A DNA stretch of 64,000 bases from Anaerolineales bacterium. GTDB lineage: Bacteria > Chloroflexota > Anaerolineae > JAAEKA01. Made by a program: the position numbers and the translations under genes. The stretch is taken from assembly GCA_020634615.1 (NCBI GenBank), contig JACKBI010000007.1:1-64000 (forward strand), in the 5' to 3' direction. The first letter of the stretch is position 1. Every line of letters begins with the position of its first letter. The notes beneath the pieces were generated by a model. That model searched no databases and was not told where the DNA came from. It saw only the letters and a list, made by a program, of their open reading frames with translations. Below, piece by piece: positions 15,518 through 26,533 of this stretch.

Positions 15518-18500
15518 TTACGGGCGGTCGCGCCAGCGCCACGGTCGAATTGCCAGCAAATTGATGACCGGCCCCTGCCGCTGGACGCGCGCGTGGACAG
15601 CCAGCAACGGCGAGTGCCGCCAGACCCGCCGGTAGGCCGCCACAATATCGGGCGCGACGATGACGTTCATCATGCCGTATTCGTCCTCCAGCGTGACGAA
15701 CATGAAGCCCTTGGCGGTCGGCGGCGCCTGGATCACCGTCACCTGCCCTGCCACCCAGACCAGCGATCCCTCGCTACACTGCGCCAGCTCGCGGCTGCTC
15801 AACATGCCGGCTTTGCGTACAGCCTCGCGGTGAAACGTCATCACGTGCTGACCGGCTGACACGCCCATGACACGCAGTTCGCCCGCCATGGCTTCCAGCG
15901 GCGACAGCGACGGCAATTCGTCCGGTGCGGGCTCCGGCCTCTCCCCGGCCAGCAGCGTTTCCTCCTCGTAATGCAACAAGCCAAGCTGCCAAAGCAATCC
16001 CCGCCTTGCCTCTCCCCCTCTGTCCTCCGTCCTTTTCCCTCCTTTCCCTTCTCCCTCCCTCCCGACCTCGTCCAGCGTCCCCGCCATGATCAGATTTTCC
16101 ACCAGCAGCCGCGGCAGCCGGGTGCGGCGGCAAAAGTCGAGGAGCGAGTCAAATGGCCGCGCCGCACGGGCAACCACGACACGCTCGGCTCCCGTTTCGC
16201 CCAACCCTTTGACCGTGGCCAGCCCGATGCGAATGCCCTTGCCTTCTGCCACGTAGCGCACAGCGCTGGCATTGACGTCAGCCGGCAGGATGGCGATTCC
16301 GTGGTGGCGGGCGTCGTTGACCAGTACCGCCGGGCTCCAGAATCCCATGGGTTGGTTGTTGAGCAGGGCTACGTAGAAGGGCACGGGATGGTAGCGTTTC
16401 AGCCAGGCCGACTGGTAGACGATGACGGCGAACGCGGCGGCGTGGCTCTTGGCAAAGGAGTAGCTGCCGAATGCTTCGAGCTGCTGAAATGCCTGCCCGG
16501 CCACCTCAGCCGCCACACCCCGCTCGACGGCCCCGGCTACAAAAACCTGACGCAGACGCGCCATCTCCGCACCGCCATCCTTGCGCCCCAACGCCCGGCG
16601 TAACAGTTCACCCTGCCCGCCGCTGAAGCCGGCCAGCGCCTGCGCCACTTTCAGCACCTGCTCCTGAAAGATGACCACACCCAGCGTGTCGCGCAGGGCC
16701 GGTTCCAGCGAGGGGTGCAGGTAGGTGACCGGCTCCTCGCCCAGCCGCCGCCGCAGATAGGGATGCACCATGCCTGCCTGGACCGGTCCGGGGCGAATCA
16801 GGCTGATTTCCACCACCAGATCGGCAAAGCTGCGCGGCTGCATTCGCGGCAGCAACTGCGCCTGTGCCCGTGACTCGACCTGAAACACGCCCACCGTGTC
16901 GGCCCGCGAAATCATCTCATACACCGCCGGATCATCAAATCCCAACCGGTCCAACTCAACTCTCCCTCTTCTCAACTCTCCCTCTCTCCCCCTCTCCCCC
17001 TCCCTTCCCTCTTCTCCCACCCATCCCGCCGTTTCTTCCAGCACCGACAGCATCCGCAACCCCAGCACGTCGATCTTGACGATACCGGCATCCTCCAGCG
17101 ACTCCTTGTCCCACTGCACCACCGTGCGCGCCTCCATGCTGGCCGGTTCCAACGGCACGATCTCAGCCAGCGGCCGCCGGCTGACCACGAATCCGCCGTT
17201 GTGGATGCCCAGATGACGCGGCAGCCCCATGATCTCCTGGCACAGATGCAACAGCAATTGCCAGGTGCGACGGTCCAGTGGGGGGTGGGGCGTGGGGGGT
17301 AGGGTGTGGGGACTGGGAAGGGAAATTGGCGAGTGGTGATTGGTGGATGGTGAATTGCTAGTTATGGACCAACTGGCAGCACGATCATCGTTTCCTCTCC
17401 CTTCTTTGCCTCGTTTCCCTTTTTTTCCTTCCTCCTCCCCTCCCCACAACTCTCCCCACGCCTCCGCCAGTCCGCGGCGGTCGGCGGCATTGGCCAGCGC
17501 GTCGATGAGGTCAGGTGGAAAATCCAGCGCCTTGGCGACATCGCGCACGGCGCTGCGCTGGCGGTAGGTGACGAAGGTGCAGGCCATTGCAGCATGCTCG
17601 CGGCCGTAGCGGGCGTAGATGTACTGGATCACCTCCTCGCGCCGGTCGGCCTGGAAGTCGATATCGATGTCCGGGGTTGTGGGCCGTTCGCTGGAGAGAA
17701 AACGCTCGAAAACCAGATCGTGCGCCAGCGGATCGATGGGCGTGATCCCCAGCAGGTAGGCCACCAGCGAGTTGGCCGCCGAGCCGCGGCCCTGGCAGCG
17801 GATGCCTTGGTCGCGTGCGAAACGCATGATGTCCCAGACGATCAGGAAATAGTTGGTGAGGCTGAGTTGCCCAATGATTGCCATCTCGTGCTGTAGCATC
17901 CGCTGCACCCGCTCACCCGGATCTGAACCGTAGCGTTCTGTTAAAGCCGGTTTGCACAGCGCGTGCAGAAACTCTGCCTGTGAGACTGCCCCGGTTTGGA
18001 ACTGTGGCAAGTCTTGCACGCCGCGGCGCATGGTGACGTTGCAGCGCTTGGCGATTTCAACCGTTCGTCGCAGCGCATCGGGCCGGTCTGCGAAAAGGCG
18101 CGCCATCTGGGCCGCGCTTTTCAGGTACGCCTCACTGTTGCCGCGGCGTTGCATCATGCTGGCGTCCAGAGTGGCATGGCTGCGGATTGCAGTCAGCACG
18201 TCGTGCAGCCGGTGACCGGCCCGCTCGGCGTAGTGGACGTTGTTGGTCGCCACCACCGGCGCGTCCATCCGCTCGGCCACCCACAGCAATCCCTGCACCA
18301 GCCGCTCGTCGCCCGGATGGAGTTGGCGCTGAAGCTCCACAAAAAAGCGGTCCTTGCCAAAGCAGGACTGCAAGTCCTGGGCAACCCGCAGTGCTCCATC
18401 TTTGTCCCCGGCCAGTAGATGCTGCGCGACAATGCCCTGCCGGCAGCCGGAGAGCGCGATCAGCCCGGCGCTGTGCTGCGCCAGATCATCCCACGTTGCG

Positions 18501-19005
18501 CTCGCCTCGCCCTTCTGGCAGCGCATCCGTGCAGCGGTGATGAGCTGGCTGAGATTGGCATAGCCGGCGTCGTTCTCGGCGAGGAGAGTCGCGTGAAAGT
18601 GAATCTGCCCCTCACCCCTGGCCCCTCTCCCCCCGGGGGAGAGGGGAATCGGACTTCGGACACCCTCTCCCTTTGGGAGAGGGTTGGGGTGAGGGTGAGA
18701 CTCCCTCGTAAGCGTGACTCCTGAACGCGGAAGAATCCCCTCCACCGTCACCTCCGCCCCGAACACCGGCTTCACCCGCTTCGCGCGGCGCGCCAGAAAG
18801 CCACCGCACCATACAGCGCATCGTGATCGGTCAACGCCAGCGCGGGCATGTCGAGCGCGGCCGCGCGCGCCACCAGCGTCTCGGGCCGGGAGACGCCGTC
18901 CAGCAATGAGAAGCAGGAGTGGCAGTGAAGTTCGGTGTACAAGAAAGTTGCAAGTAGCAGGTGGCAAGTCGTAGGCTGTCGCTTGATCCGCGGTTTCCTA
19001 TCCAT
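15518..19005 (-). CDS. dnaE2: Error-prone DNA polymerase DnaE2 (frameshifted, repeat-invaded)
   Basis: C-family DNA polymerase of the SOS mutasome. The polymerase core is intact: RPTTPDIDIDFQADRREEVI carries catalytic aspartates, and GRGSAANSLVAYLLGITPID, LLRRALGRKDGGAEM and the C-terminal OB domain (WVAGQVTVIQAPPTAKGFMF) are present. The PHP start (YTELHCHSCFSLLDG, ALTDHDALYGAVAFWRAA) is in a different frame from the rest. One base appears to be missing near 18772-18795, just before RVKPVFGAEVTVEG. Four in-frame low-complexity insertions interrupt the family alignment, near 18600-18740, 17280-17460, 16945-17040 and 15985-16085. The frameshift may be real or an assembly error. The exact start is uncertain (ATG 19005, or a TTG near 18945). 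It follows DUF6504 in the cassette. Confidence 0.8.
18604..18700. repeat. Palindromic repeat inserted in dnaE2
   Basis: Two mirrored C/G-rich palindromes (CCCCTCTCCCCC / GGGGGAGAGGGG around 18622-18646, and CCCTCTCCC / GGGAGAGGG around 18663-18682). They are read in frame on the minus strand as HPHPNPLPKGEG and PLSPGGRGARGEG. This is the widely seen HPNPLPKGEG-type dispersed repeat of bacterial genomes. It lies between the first two conserved blocks of the PHP domain, where other DnaE2 proteins have a short loop. Confidence 0.7.
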
Positions 19006-19022
19006 CCGCGGTTATCAGGCGC

Positions 19023-19274
19023 CTAATCGTAGATCCGCTCCAGAAACCAGGCATCGGCCAGCAAGTCGCGATACAGAACGCACAGCAGCGCGCTGGCGGT
19101 TTCGATCTGGTAGTAGTGCCGCCAGATCTCGTCCCGCCACCACTCGTCATGGATAATCCACTGCTCGACGATGGTCTGCACTTGCTGCCGCTTGCGCTGC
19201 CAGCGAAACGCGACCGGCGTCTGGTCTATGGTTTCGACATCGACAGGTACGCCTTCAGGCCAGATTTGAGTCAT
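19023..19274 (-). CDS. DUF6504 family protein of the ImuA-ImuB-DnaE2 cassette
   Basis: An 83-aa protein with the DUF6504 pattern: a beta strand start MTQIWPEGVPVDVETI, then PVAFRWQRKRQQVQTIVEQW, WWRDEIWRHYYQIET and LCVLYRDLLADAWFLERIYD. This small protein is often encoded between imuB and dnaE2; its molecular role is unknown, but the context points to translesion synthesis. It lies 118 bases after imuB (the gap is filled with simple repeats) and 17 bases before dnaE2. Confidence 0.8.
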   Translation of the reverse strand: MTQIWPEGVPVDVETIDQTPVAFRWQRKRQQVQTIVEQWIIHDEWWRDEIWRHYYQIETASALLCVLYRDLLADAWFLERIYD

Positions 19275-19391
19275 GGAAGGTCGGGCTTGAGAAGTCAGAG
19301 GTCAGAACGCAGAAGTCCAGGAAAGCACCCGATTTCCATACCACCGGACTAACGAACCATCGCACTACCGAACTACCGCACCGTCACTCTG
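19275..19391. repeat. Simple-repeat gap between imuB and the DUF6504 gene
   Basis: This 117-base spacer consists of short near-repeats (GAAGTCAGAGGTCAGAACGC, then ACTAACGAACC / ACTACCGAACTACCGCACC). It has the same style as the low-complexity tracts inside dnaE2 and at 61393-61493. No gene or clear promoter is visible. Confidence 0.5.
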
Positions 19392-20633
19392 TCACGCCCG
19401 CCAGCGCGTCTTCACATACCGCCGCGCGGCCAGCCGATGATCAGGCGCCACCAGCACGCCGCGCTGAAAGCAGTCTGCGCCGTAGCGCGCCTCCAGCCGG
19501 CGCAGATGCGCCTCAGCCTCCTGCTCCTGTGGATTGTGCCACAGACTAAGTTGGTGCATCGACGGCGCGCTCAGGTCGCTCAACATCACAGTCAGCGCTT
19601 CGACCCGGTCACTGTAGTGCAGCGAGCGCAGCAGCGTCTCAGCCAGACGGCTGAGACGGCCAGCGTCAGCCGTAGCCTCGGCCAGCAGGCGTTCAGCTGT
19701 CAGGAAGGCGCCGTCAGCGCAGGTGACCTCCAGCGACAACCGGCCCGCGCGCAGAAATGTCGTATCCAGCCGGTCCGCCAGCCCGGTTACCAGCCGCGTC
19801 GCGGCCGTCACCAGCGTCTCCAGATTGTCCAGCGGCGGATCGAACTGCTGGTTTGCCGCTTCGCTGCGTTCGCTTTGGCCAGACGCCACCAGCCGGTCGT
19901 CCTGGCCGCGCGCCAGCCGGTGCGCCCGCTGCCCTTCCCAGCCAAACTGGGCCAGCACCGCGGCCGGCGGCAGCCGGGCAAACTCTCCCAGCCGGCGCAG
20001 GCCAAACAACTGCAAGCGCCGCTGAGTCTCACCGCCCACCGGCAGCAGCGAGACGGGAAAACCGCCCAGAAACATTCGCTCCGTGCCGGCCGTCAGGACA
20101 AGGATGCGGTTCAGGCCGATGCTCAACGAGGCGGCTTCGGCGCTGAACTTGTTGATCGCCACGCCGACCGTCGCCGCCAGGCGCAGTTCGCGAACGATGG
20201 ACTCGCTCTGCCCCTGGCAGACCGTCATGGCTTCGGCGTCGCGCCCTTCCAGACCGCGCAGGTCGAGGTAGAGTCCGCCGGGTTGTGCCTGCTCCACCGC
20301 GGGCATCTGGCTGTTCAGCAACTGAAACAGCGAGGCCGCCGCCGACCGGTACAGATCGAGACGGGGCGGCAAAAAAGCTGCTTCCGGACAGAGATGCTCC
20401 GCCCGGCTCAGCGCCATGCCCGGCTGCACGCCCTCGGCCAATGCCTCGCGCGAGCAGTCCAGAACAGTCGTCGCGGCGCCAGCCAGACGCGCATCGTTCA
20501 CGACAACCACCGGCTGTCCGGCCAGGTGCGGACGCTCGCGCCGCTCCATGGCTACCGGAAAGTGGGGGACAACCAGGTAGGCGACGCGACCGGCGCTACT
20601 CGCCCTGGACGTGGACGCCGTTGAAGGTGACAC
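19392..20633 (-). CDS. imuB: ImuB: inactive Y-family polymerase-like mutasome subunit
   Basis: About 413 aa. A Y-family fold is seen: VAYLVVPHFPVAMERRERPH, then GQPVVVVNDARLAGAATTVL, LYLDLRGLEG, the palm/thumb region TVGVAINKFSAEAASLS, the fingers-to-thumb region LGEFARLPPAAVLAQFGWEG, and a little-finger domain after residue 260. The first catalytic Asp found in DinB (DMDCFFA) is replaced in VVPHFPVA, consistent with ImuB acting as a non-catalytic adaptor linking DnaE2 to the beta clamp. The start is uncertain: the frame opens at GTG 20735, but GTG 20633 gives a 38-base overlap with imuA and starts just before the conserved region, so I prefer it. Confidence 0.8.
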   Translation of the reverse strand: MSPSTASTSRASSAGRVAYLVVPHFPVAMERRERPHLAGQPVVVVNDARLAGAATTVLDCSREALAEGVQPGMALSRAEHLCPEAAFLPPRLDLYRSAAASLFQLLNSQMPAVEQAQPGGLYLDLRGLEGRDAEAMTVCQGQSESIVRELRLAATVGVAINKFSAEAASLSIGLNRILVLTAGTERMFLGGFPVSLLPVGGETQRRLQLFGLRRLGEFARLPPAAVLAQFGWEGQRAHRLARGQDDRLVASGQSERSEAANQQFDPPLDNLETLVTAATRLVTGLADRLDTTFLRAGRLSLEVTCADGAFLTAERLLAEATADAGRLSRLAETLLRSLHYSDRVEALTVMLSDLSAPSMHQLSLWHNPQEQEAEAHLRRLEARYGADCFQRGVLVAPDHRLAARRYVKTRWRA

Positions 20634-21372
20634 GAACGGTGGTCTCCTGGCCGGTCCGGCCCCAGCGGTTGCGCAGTACGGTGACCCGAGCTGTGTAGCC
20701 TGCAATGCGCGCGCCGTCCCGCCGCCACTTTTCACGTCGCACGGACAGCCGCAGCGCCGCTGTCTGGTTCAAGGCGAACCCGGGTGGGTAGTTGGCGGGC
20801 GAATCGACCTCGCCAAAGTAAGGTGTGGTCACAAAGACCAGTGCTGTCGGCTTGTCGTGCAGCGCATGGCGCAGGCGGCGCAGGATGGTCGCGGCTGCGT
20901 CGGGTGGCATCGCTTCGGTCAGCAACTCAGCCGTCGAGTCGAACACGATGAGACCAAACTTGCCGCCACTGGCGAGATTGCACGCCAGATCAAGCGCCTG
21001 GCCGGGACTGGACGGCGCGGCGATGGCCAAACGAGCCAGGCTGACATGGCAGGCAGCCGCATAGACCGGATCAAAGGTCTGCGCGAGGTCGATGTAAACG
21101 CAAGGGTAGCGGCTCTGCGCGTGGCCCAGAATGTGCAGAGCCAGCGTGCGCTTGCCCGAAGTTGGTTGGCCGATCAGTTCGGAAATGTGGCCCAGAGGCA
21201 GCCCGCCGATGGTGAGGATGGAGTCGAGAGCAGTGAGGCCAGTTGGCAGGCAGGGTACAGACGCTCGTGCGGCGGTGGGACGAACGCCTTTTTGCAAGGC
21301 CTGCTCGCCCCACTTGCTCTGGATCGCTTGCACGGCTGCCTCCAGGCGCTTTTTCTGATGACGTTTGCCCAT
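20596..21372 (-). CDS. imuA: ImuA: RecA-like mutasome subunit
   Basis: A 258-aa RecA/RadA-fold ATPase. The Walker A loop is at residues 68-75 (GQPTSGKR followed by T). The segment before it is LPTGLTALDSILTIGGLPLG, as in ImuA and RecA. A Walker B-like strand is FGLIVFDSTAEL, and a C-terminal part resembles RecA loops (TALVFVTTPYFGEVD). In the cassette ImuA works with ImuB and DnaE2 in damage-induced mutagenesis. The ATG at 21372 has CAGGAGCT upstream. The operon is imuA, imuB, DUF6504, dnaE2, with overlapping or short spacing, behind an SOS box. Confidence 0.85.
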   Translation of the reverse strand: MGKRHQKKRLEAAVQAIQSKWGEQALQKGVRPTAARASVPCLPTGLTALDSILTIGGLPLGHISELIGQPTSGKRTLALHILGHAQSRYPCVYIDLAQTFDPVYAAACHVSLARLAIAAPSSPGQALDLACNLASGGKFGLIVFDSTAELLTEAMPPDAAATILRRLRHALHDKPTALVFVTTPYFGEVDSPANYPPGFALNQTAALRLSVRREKWRRDGARIAGYTARVTVLRNRWGRTGQETTVRVTFNGVHVQGE

Positions 21373-21400
21373 CAGAAGCTCCTGGTAACAAATTTAATCA

Positions 21401-21445
21401 GAACGTATGTTCGGTGATTATATGTGCGGTTGCCGTATTGCGCAA
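21401..21445 (-). promoter_or_regulatory. SOS (LexA) box and promoter of the imuA operon
   Basis: GAACGTATGTTC at 21401-21412 is a perfect GAAC-N4-GTTC LexA box of the Gram-positive/Chloroflexota type, 29 bases before imuA. On the minus strand TATAAT (21417-21422) lies directly upstream of it with TTGCGC at 21440-21445 (17-base spacer). LexA would therefore cover the start point. Confidence 0.8.
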
Positions 21446-21464
21446 AAGATCATCAGCGCGACAA

Positions 21465-21500
21465 AAAAACAGGACGCGGCCATGGCCGCGTCCTGTTTTT
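21465..21500. terminator. Strong bidirectional terminator after the ccm operon
   Basis: AAAAACAGGACGCGGCC (21465-21481) and GGCCGCGTCCTGTTTTT (21484-21500) form a 17-bp perfect stem with T-runs on both strands. It ends the leftward cytochrome maturation operon whose last gene stops at 21528. Confidence 0.85.
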
Positions 21501-21527
21501 GATTCTTTGCTTACCGATCGTGTGGAT

Positions 21528-22034
21528 TTAACCCACTACTGCGCCGCAAGTGCCGCAGAACTTGTCGCCGCTGCGCACCTTGGTACCGCACTGCGGGCAG
21601 AAGTTGACGGCGACGCCGCCGGCCGGCACGGGCTGGCGCGGCACTGTCTTGACCGGACCGTTGCCGTTGACGTGGCGCAGAGCGGCGATCTCAGCTTCCA
21701 GACTGTCGTTCAGGGCGGTATCTGCTTCAGCGGCTTGCAGTGCATCGATCTCCTTGAGCACCGTCACGGCTTGCGCCTTGAGCTGGGTATCGAAGATGTT
21801 GTAGTCCGTCTCCGAAACCTTGCCAACGTCATAGTCGAAGCGCAGCTCGCGGATCGCCTGATAGACTGCGTCCCGGCGGCCTTCCAACTCGACCAGTGGG
21901 TCGGTTACGGTGTCGAGATCTTCCCTGATCTCAACACTATCGGGGTCCTCGCGTTCGCGCAGCAACGGGAACGCGATAGCGGCGACGGCGATGCCGACCA
22001 GGGCAAGCGCGCCGATAATAATTACAGGTATCAT
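21528..22034 (-). CDS. CcmI-like membrane protein with zinc ribbon
   Basis: A 168-aa protein. An N-terminal transmembrane helix (MIPVIIIGALALVGIAVAAI) is followed by a helical region starting DPLVELEGRRDAVYQAIREL, which resembles the start of CcmI/CycH proteins. A C-terminal double-CxxC zinc ribbon follows (FCPQCGTKVRSGDKFCGTCG). The four cysteines would bind zinc. It lies 17 bases after ccmF and is the last gene of the maturation operon. It is probably an assembly factor for cytochrome c, but the zinc ribbon is not part of classical CcmI. Confidence 0.65.
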   Translation of the reverse strand: MIPVIIIGALALVGIAVAAIAFPLLREREDPDSVEIREDLDTVTDPLVELEGRRDAVYQAIRELRFDYDVGKVSETDYNIFDTQLKAQAVTVLKEIDALQAAEADTALNDSLEAEIAALRHVNGNGPVKTVPRQPVPAGGVAVNFCPQCGTKVRSGDKFCGTCGAVVG

Positions 22035-22051
22035 GCGTTTCTATTCACCGA

Positions 22052-24121
<2,070 letters not shown>

Positions 24122-24164
24122 GTTGCTCCTTTCGTCAAACAGTTCGCATTAAGTTAGATAGCGA

Positions 24165-24728
24165 TTAGCTCTCGCTTTCAGCAAGGGCTTGCATAATCGC
24201 TACCGAAAGTTGATCCCGCGTCACCGCACCTACGAAAACCTCTGAGACCTCGCCGTTGCGATTGATCACGAAGGTCTCCGGCAGGCCCTGCACGCCGTAA
24301 GAGTTGTAGATGCGACCCTGGATGTCGTCGCCGTTGGGATAGGTAATGTCATAGCGATCGATCCATTCAAGATTGAGAGGCTTCTGGTCCAGATAATCGA
24401 CGCCGAGGAAGACGACGTCATCGTCCTTGAAATCTTGCCAGGCTTGCTCAAGCTCGGGCGCCTCGCCTTTGCAGCTGACGCACCACGTCGCCCAGAAATT
24501 GACCACGACCACCTTGCCTTCAAGATCCGACAGCCGGTGTTGCTCGCCATCAAAAGATGTCAGGCTGAAATCGGGCGCTTTGCCGGCCTCCACACGGTCG
24601 TCGCCGGCAGTCAGCAGGCCATAGCCCAGCACGCCCGCGAACGCCAGCGCGACAATTAACACCAGGTACTTTCCGAAGCCACGTTTCTTCTCGGGAGGCG
24701 CCGAGGGAACATCCAGGTTGTTCGTCAT
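24165..24728 (-). CDS. ccmG: TlpA/CcmG-type membrane-anchored thioredoxin
   Basis: A 187-aa protein. An N-terminal membrane anchor (residues about 20-40, YLVLIVALAFAGVLGYGLL) is followed by a thioredoxin fold with the redox motif WATWCVSCKGEAPELE and the cis-proline segment GLPETFVINRNGEVSEVFVG. It reduces apocytochrome cysteines or CcmH for heme attachment outside the membrane. The gene lies between ccmH and ccmF. Confidence 0.88.
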   Translation of the reverse strand: MTNNLDVPSAPPEKKRGFGKYLVLIVALAFAGVLGYGLLTAGDDRVEAGKAPDFSLTSFDGEQHRLSDLEGKVVVVNFWATWCVSCKGEAPELEQAWQDFKDDDVVFLGVDYLDQKPLNLEWIDRYDITYPNGDDIQGRIYNSYGVQGLPETFVINRNGEVSEVFVGAVTRDQLSVAIMQALAESES

Positions 24729-24750
24729 TTCATTACATCTCCGTCAGACA

Positions 24751-25263
24751 CTATTCCAGATCAGCGAGATCGGCCTCGACTCGGGCGAGATATTCATCGC
24801 CGGCGACCTTCTCGGCCTGTGTCGTCGGGGCAGCTACAGCGACCGCTGGCTCTGGTCGCCGAGACCAGCGCAAAACCATCAGCGTCACTGCTGCCGCCGC
24901 TACCAGGAACAGCGCAATTGGCAATACCCAGCCGCCTAGCAAATTCAGGCCCTCGCGCGGTGGCTCGCCCAGCACAACCGGCCCATACTGCGCGACAAAT
25001 TCGTCCTTGATCTGTTGCTTTGGGACGCCTTCTGTCAGCTTCTCGCCGATCACCTGGCGCATCTGCTCGCAGGCTTGCAGTTCACAGGTATCAAGCCGGA
25101 CGCCGTTACACAGCGGGCAATACAGTTCCTTGGCAACCGCGTTGATCTGTTCCAGCGTTGGCGGCTCCTGGGCGTGGAGATAACCCGGCAAGGCCAGCAA
25201 GGCCGTGCTAAGGATAACGAGCAGGATGATGCGAGTGGGCGACAGGAAGGATTTGAGGGTCAT
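24751..25263 (-). CDS. ccmH: CcmH/CycL-type apocytochrome reductase
   Basis: A 170-aa protein with a signal/anchor at the N terminus. The CcmH core is KELYCPLCNGVRLDTCELQA, followed by CEQMRQVIGEKLTEGVPKQQ, and ends VAQYGPVVLGEPP. A C-terminal transmembrane helix follows (VLPIALFLVAAAAVTLMVL). The classical motif is LRCxxC; here the first pair is C-P-L-C with extra cysteines nearby. A GTG at 25275 is an alternative start. First gene of the ccm operon. Confidence 0.85.
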   Translation of the reverse strand: MTLKSFLSPTRIILLVILSTALLALPGYLHAQEPPTLEQINAVAKELYCPLCNGVRLDTCELQACEQMRQVIGEKLTEGVPKQQIKDEFVAQYGPVVLGEPPREGLNLLGGWVLPIALFLVAAAAVTLMVLRWSRRPEPAVAVAAPTTQAEKVAGDEYLARVEADLADLE

Positions 25264-25324
25264 GTACACAATCACACGTTACGGGGTTCAGACGACGTTA
25301 ATCGACATTTTTGAGCACCACGCA

Positions 25325-25330
25325 ATTATA
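25325..25330 (-). promoter_or_regulatory. Extended -10 for the ccm operon
   Basis: The minus strand reads TGGTATAAT, an extended -10, about 60 bases before ccmH. The -35 is weak (CTGGCA at 17-18 bases). It shares the 340-base divergent gap with the LysM gene promoter. Confidence 0.45.
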
Positions 25331-25409
25331 CCACAACAATGAAGGTTTGCCAGTTCCAGACATCACGAACTGTACCCCGTCTATGCGAATTCACCCGACC
25401 ATTCGAAAT

Positions 25410-25438
25410 TTGACATAGGATAAAAATTGCAGTACAAC
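25410..25438 (+). promoter_or_regulatory. Promoter of the LysM-transpeptidase gene
   Basis: TTGACA at 25410-25415, 17 bases, TACAAC at 25433-25438, then the small palindrome CTAACATAAGTTAG (25439-25452) at the expected start point. The leader of about 160 bases contains ACCGGG...CCCCGGT (25563-25581), a short hairpin 20 bases before the ribosome site. I see no known riboswitch in it. Confidence 0.5.
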
Positions 25439-25603
25439 CTAACATAAGTTAGCTGTCTGGTCATTGCTCGTTCCTAGTTGGTAACTATTCAAAGTCAATG
25501 GTAAGGATGAACGGTCGCACACATTATCTCCGGCCCGCAGCTTCAACAGACCGTCAGTCCTGACCGGGTAGTTGCCCCGGTTGTTTCATTAATGGAGGAC
25601 TCA

Positions 25604-26464
25604 ATGGTTTCCAAATCTCGTCTCAAGTTTATCATCATGGCGGTGTTGCTGGTCGCACTGTTGATACCTGTGCTGCCTGCAGCGGCCGCGCCGGACTATC
25701 AGGGTGGTGTACACGTTGTCCAGCGTGGCGAAAATCTCAGCACCATCGCCCAGAGCTACGGCATTAGTCAGGCCGCACTGGCTCAGGCCAATGGCATCAG
25801 CAATCCCAATCTGATCTACGTTGGTCAACGTCTCGTCATCCCCGGTGCGGGCAGCAGTGGCAATGCCGGTGGTGGGGCGGCAGCAAGCGGCGGCATTCAC
25901 ATCGTTCGCGCCGGTGAAAATCTCAGCAGCATCGCGGCCCAGTACGGGACTTCGACGGCTGCCCTGGCCAACGCCAACGCGATCAGCAATCCCAACCACA
26001 TCTACGTGGGGCAACGTCTGATCCTTACCGCCAGCGGCGCCGGCAGCGTGCCTGCTCCCGCACCGGCGCCTGCGCCCAGTAATCCAGTGGTCTCCAGCCC
26101 CGGCAACGGCGGCGCCCGCTGGATCGATATCAATCTGAGCACCCAATCGCTGACAGCTTACGAAGGTAATACGCCGGTCTTCAACACACTTGTCAGTACC
26201 GGTTCAACTTTCCCGACACCGGTAGGAACCTATCACATCCAGTATAAGGTGCAGTCTCAGCGAATGACCGGGCCTGGCTACGATCTGCCAAACGTCCCCT
26301 GGGTGATGTACTTTACCAATCGCGGCCACGCCATCCATGGCGCGTACTGGCACAACAACTTCGGTCACCCCATGAGCCACGGCTGTGTCAACATGCGCCC
26401 TTCCGAGGCCCAGTGGCTGTACAACTTTACACCGAACGGCGCGACGGTCGTCGTCCACCTCTAG
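25604..26464 (+). CDS. Secreted double-LysM L,D-transpeptidase
   Basis: A 286-aa cell-envelope protein. The signal peptide is near residues 5-30 (FIIMAVLLVALLIPVLPAAAA). Two LysM peptidoglycan-binding domains follow (VVQRGENLSTIAQSYGISQ and IVRAGENLSSIAAQYGTST, each ending in NPNxIYVGQRL), then a Pro/Ala linker and a YkuD catalytic domain. The domain contains HGAYWHNNFGHPMSHGCVNM, with the SHGCVNM motif supplying the catalytic Cys and His. It makes 3-3 crosslinks or anchors proteins to peptidoglycan. I chose ATG 25604 because GGAGG ends 5 bases before it; the ATG at 25592 overlaps that site. Confidence 0.9.
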   Translation: MVSKSRLKFIIMAVLLVALLIPVLPAAAAPDYQGGVHVVQRGENLSTIAQSYGISQAALAQANGISNPNLIYVGQRLVIPGAGSSGNAGGGAAASGGIHIVRAGENLSSIAAQYGTSTAALANANAISNPNHIYVGQRLILTASGAGSVPAPAPAPAPSNPVVSSPGNGGARWIDINLSTQSLTAYEGNTPVFNTLVSTGSTFPTPVGTYHIQYKVQSQRMTGPGYDLPNVPWVMYFTNRGHAIHGAYWHNNFGHPMSHGCVNMRPSEAQWLYNFTPNGATVVVHL

Positions 26465-26485
26465 ATATCCGCATAGCTTGCGGAC

Positions 26486-26522
26486 GCGAAAACGCCTGGA
26501 ACCCGGTTCCAGGCGTTTTCGC
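26486..26522. terminator. 18-bp perfect bidirectional terminator
   Basis: GCGAAAACGCCTGGAACC (26486-26503) and its exact complement GGTTCCAGGCGTTTTCGC (26505-26522), between the convergent transpeptidase and epimerase genes. Confidence 0.85.
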
Positions 26523-26533
26523 GTTCGCTGACG

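Noticed and set aside
25439..25600. Riboswitch in the leader of the LysM-transpeptidase gene
   Set aside because: The long leader made a c-di-AMP-type riboswitch worth checking, but I could not match its conserved core; only a short hairpin is supported.
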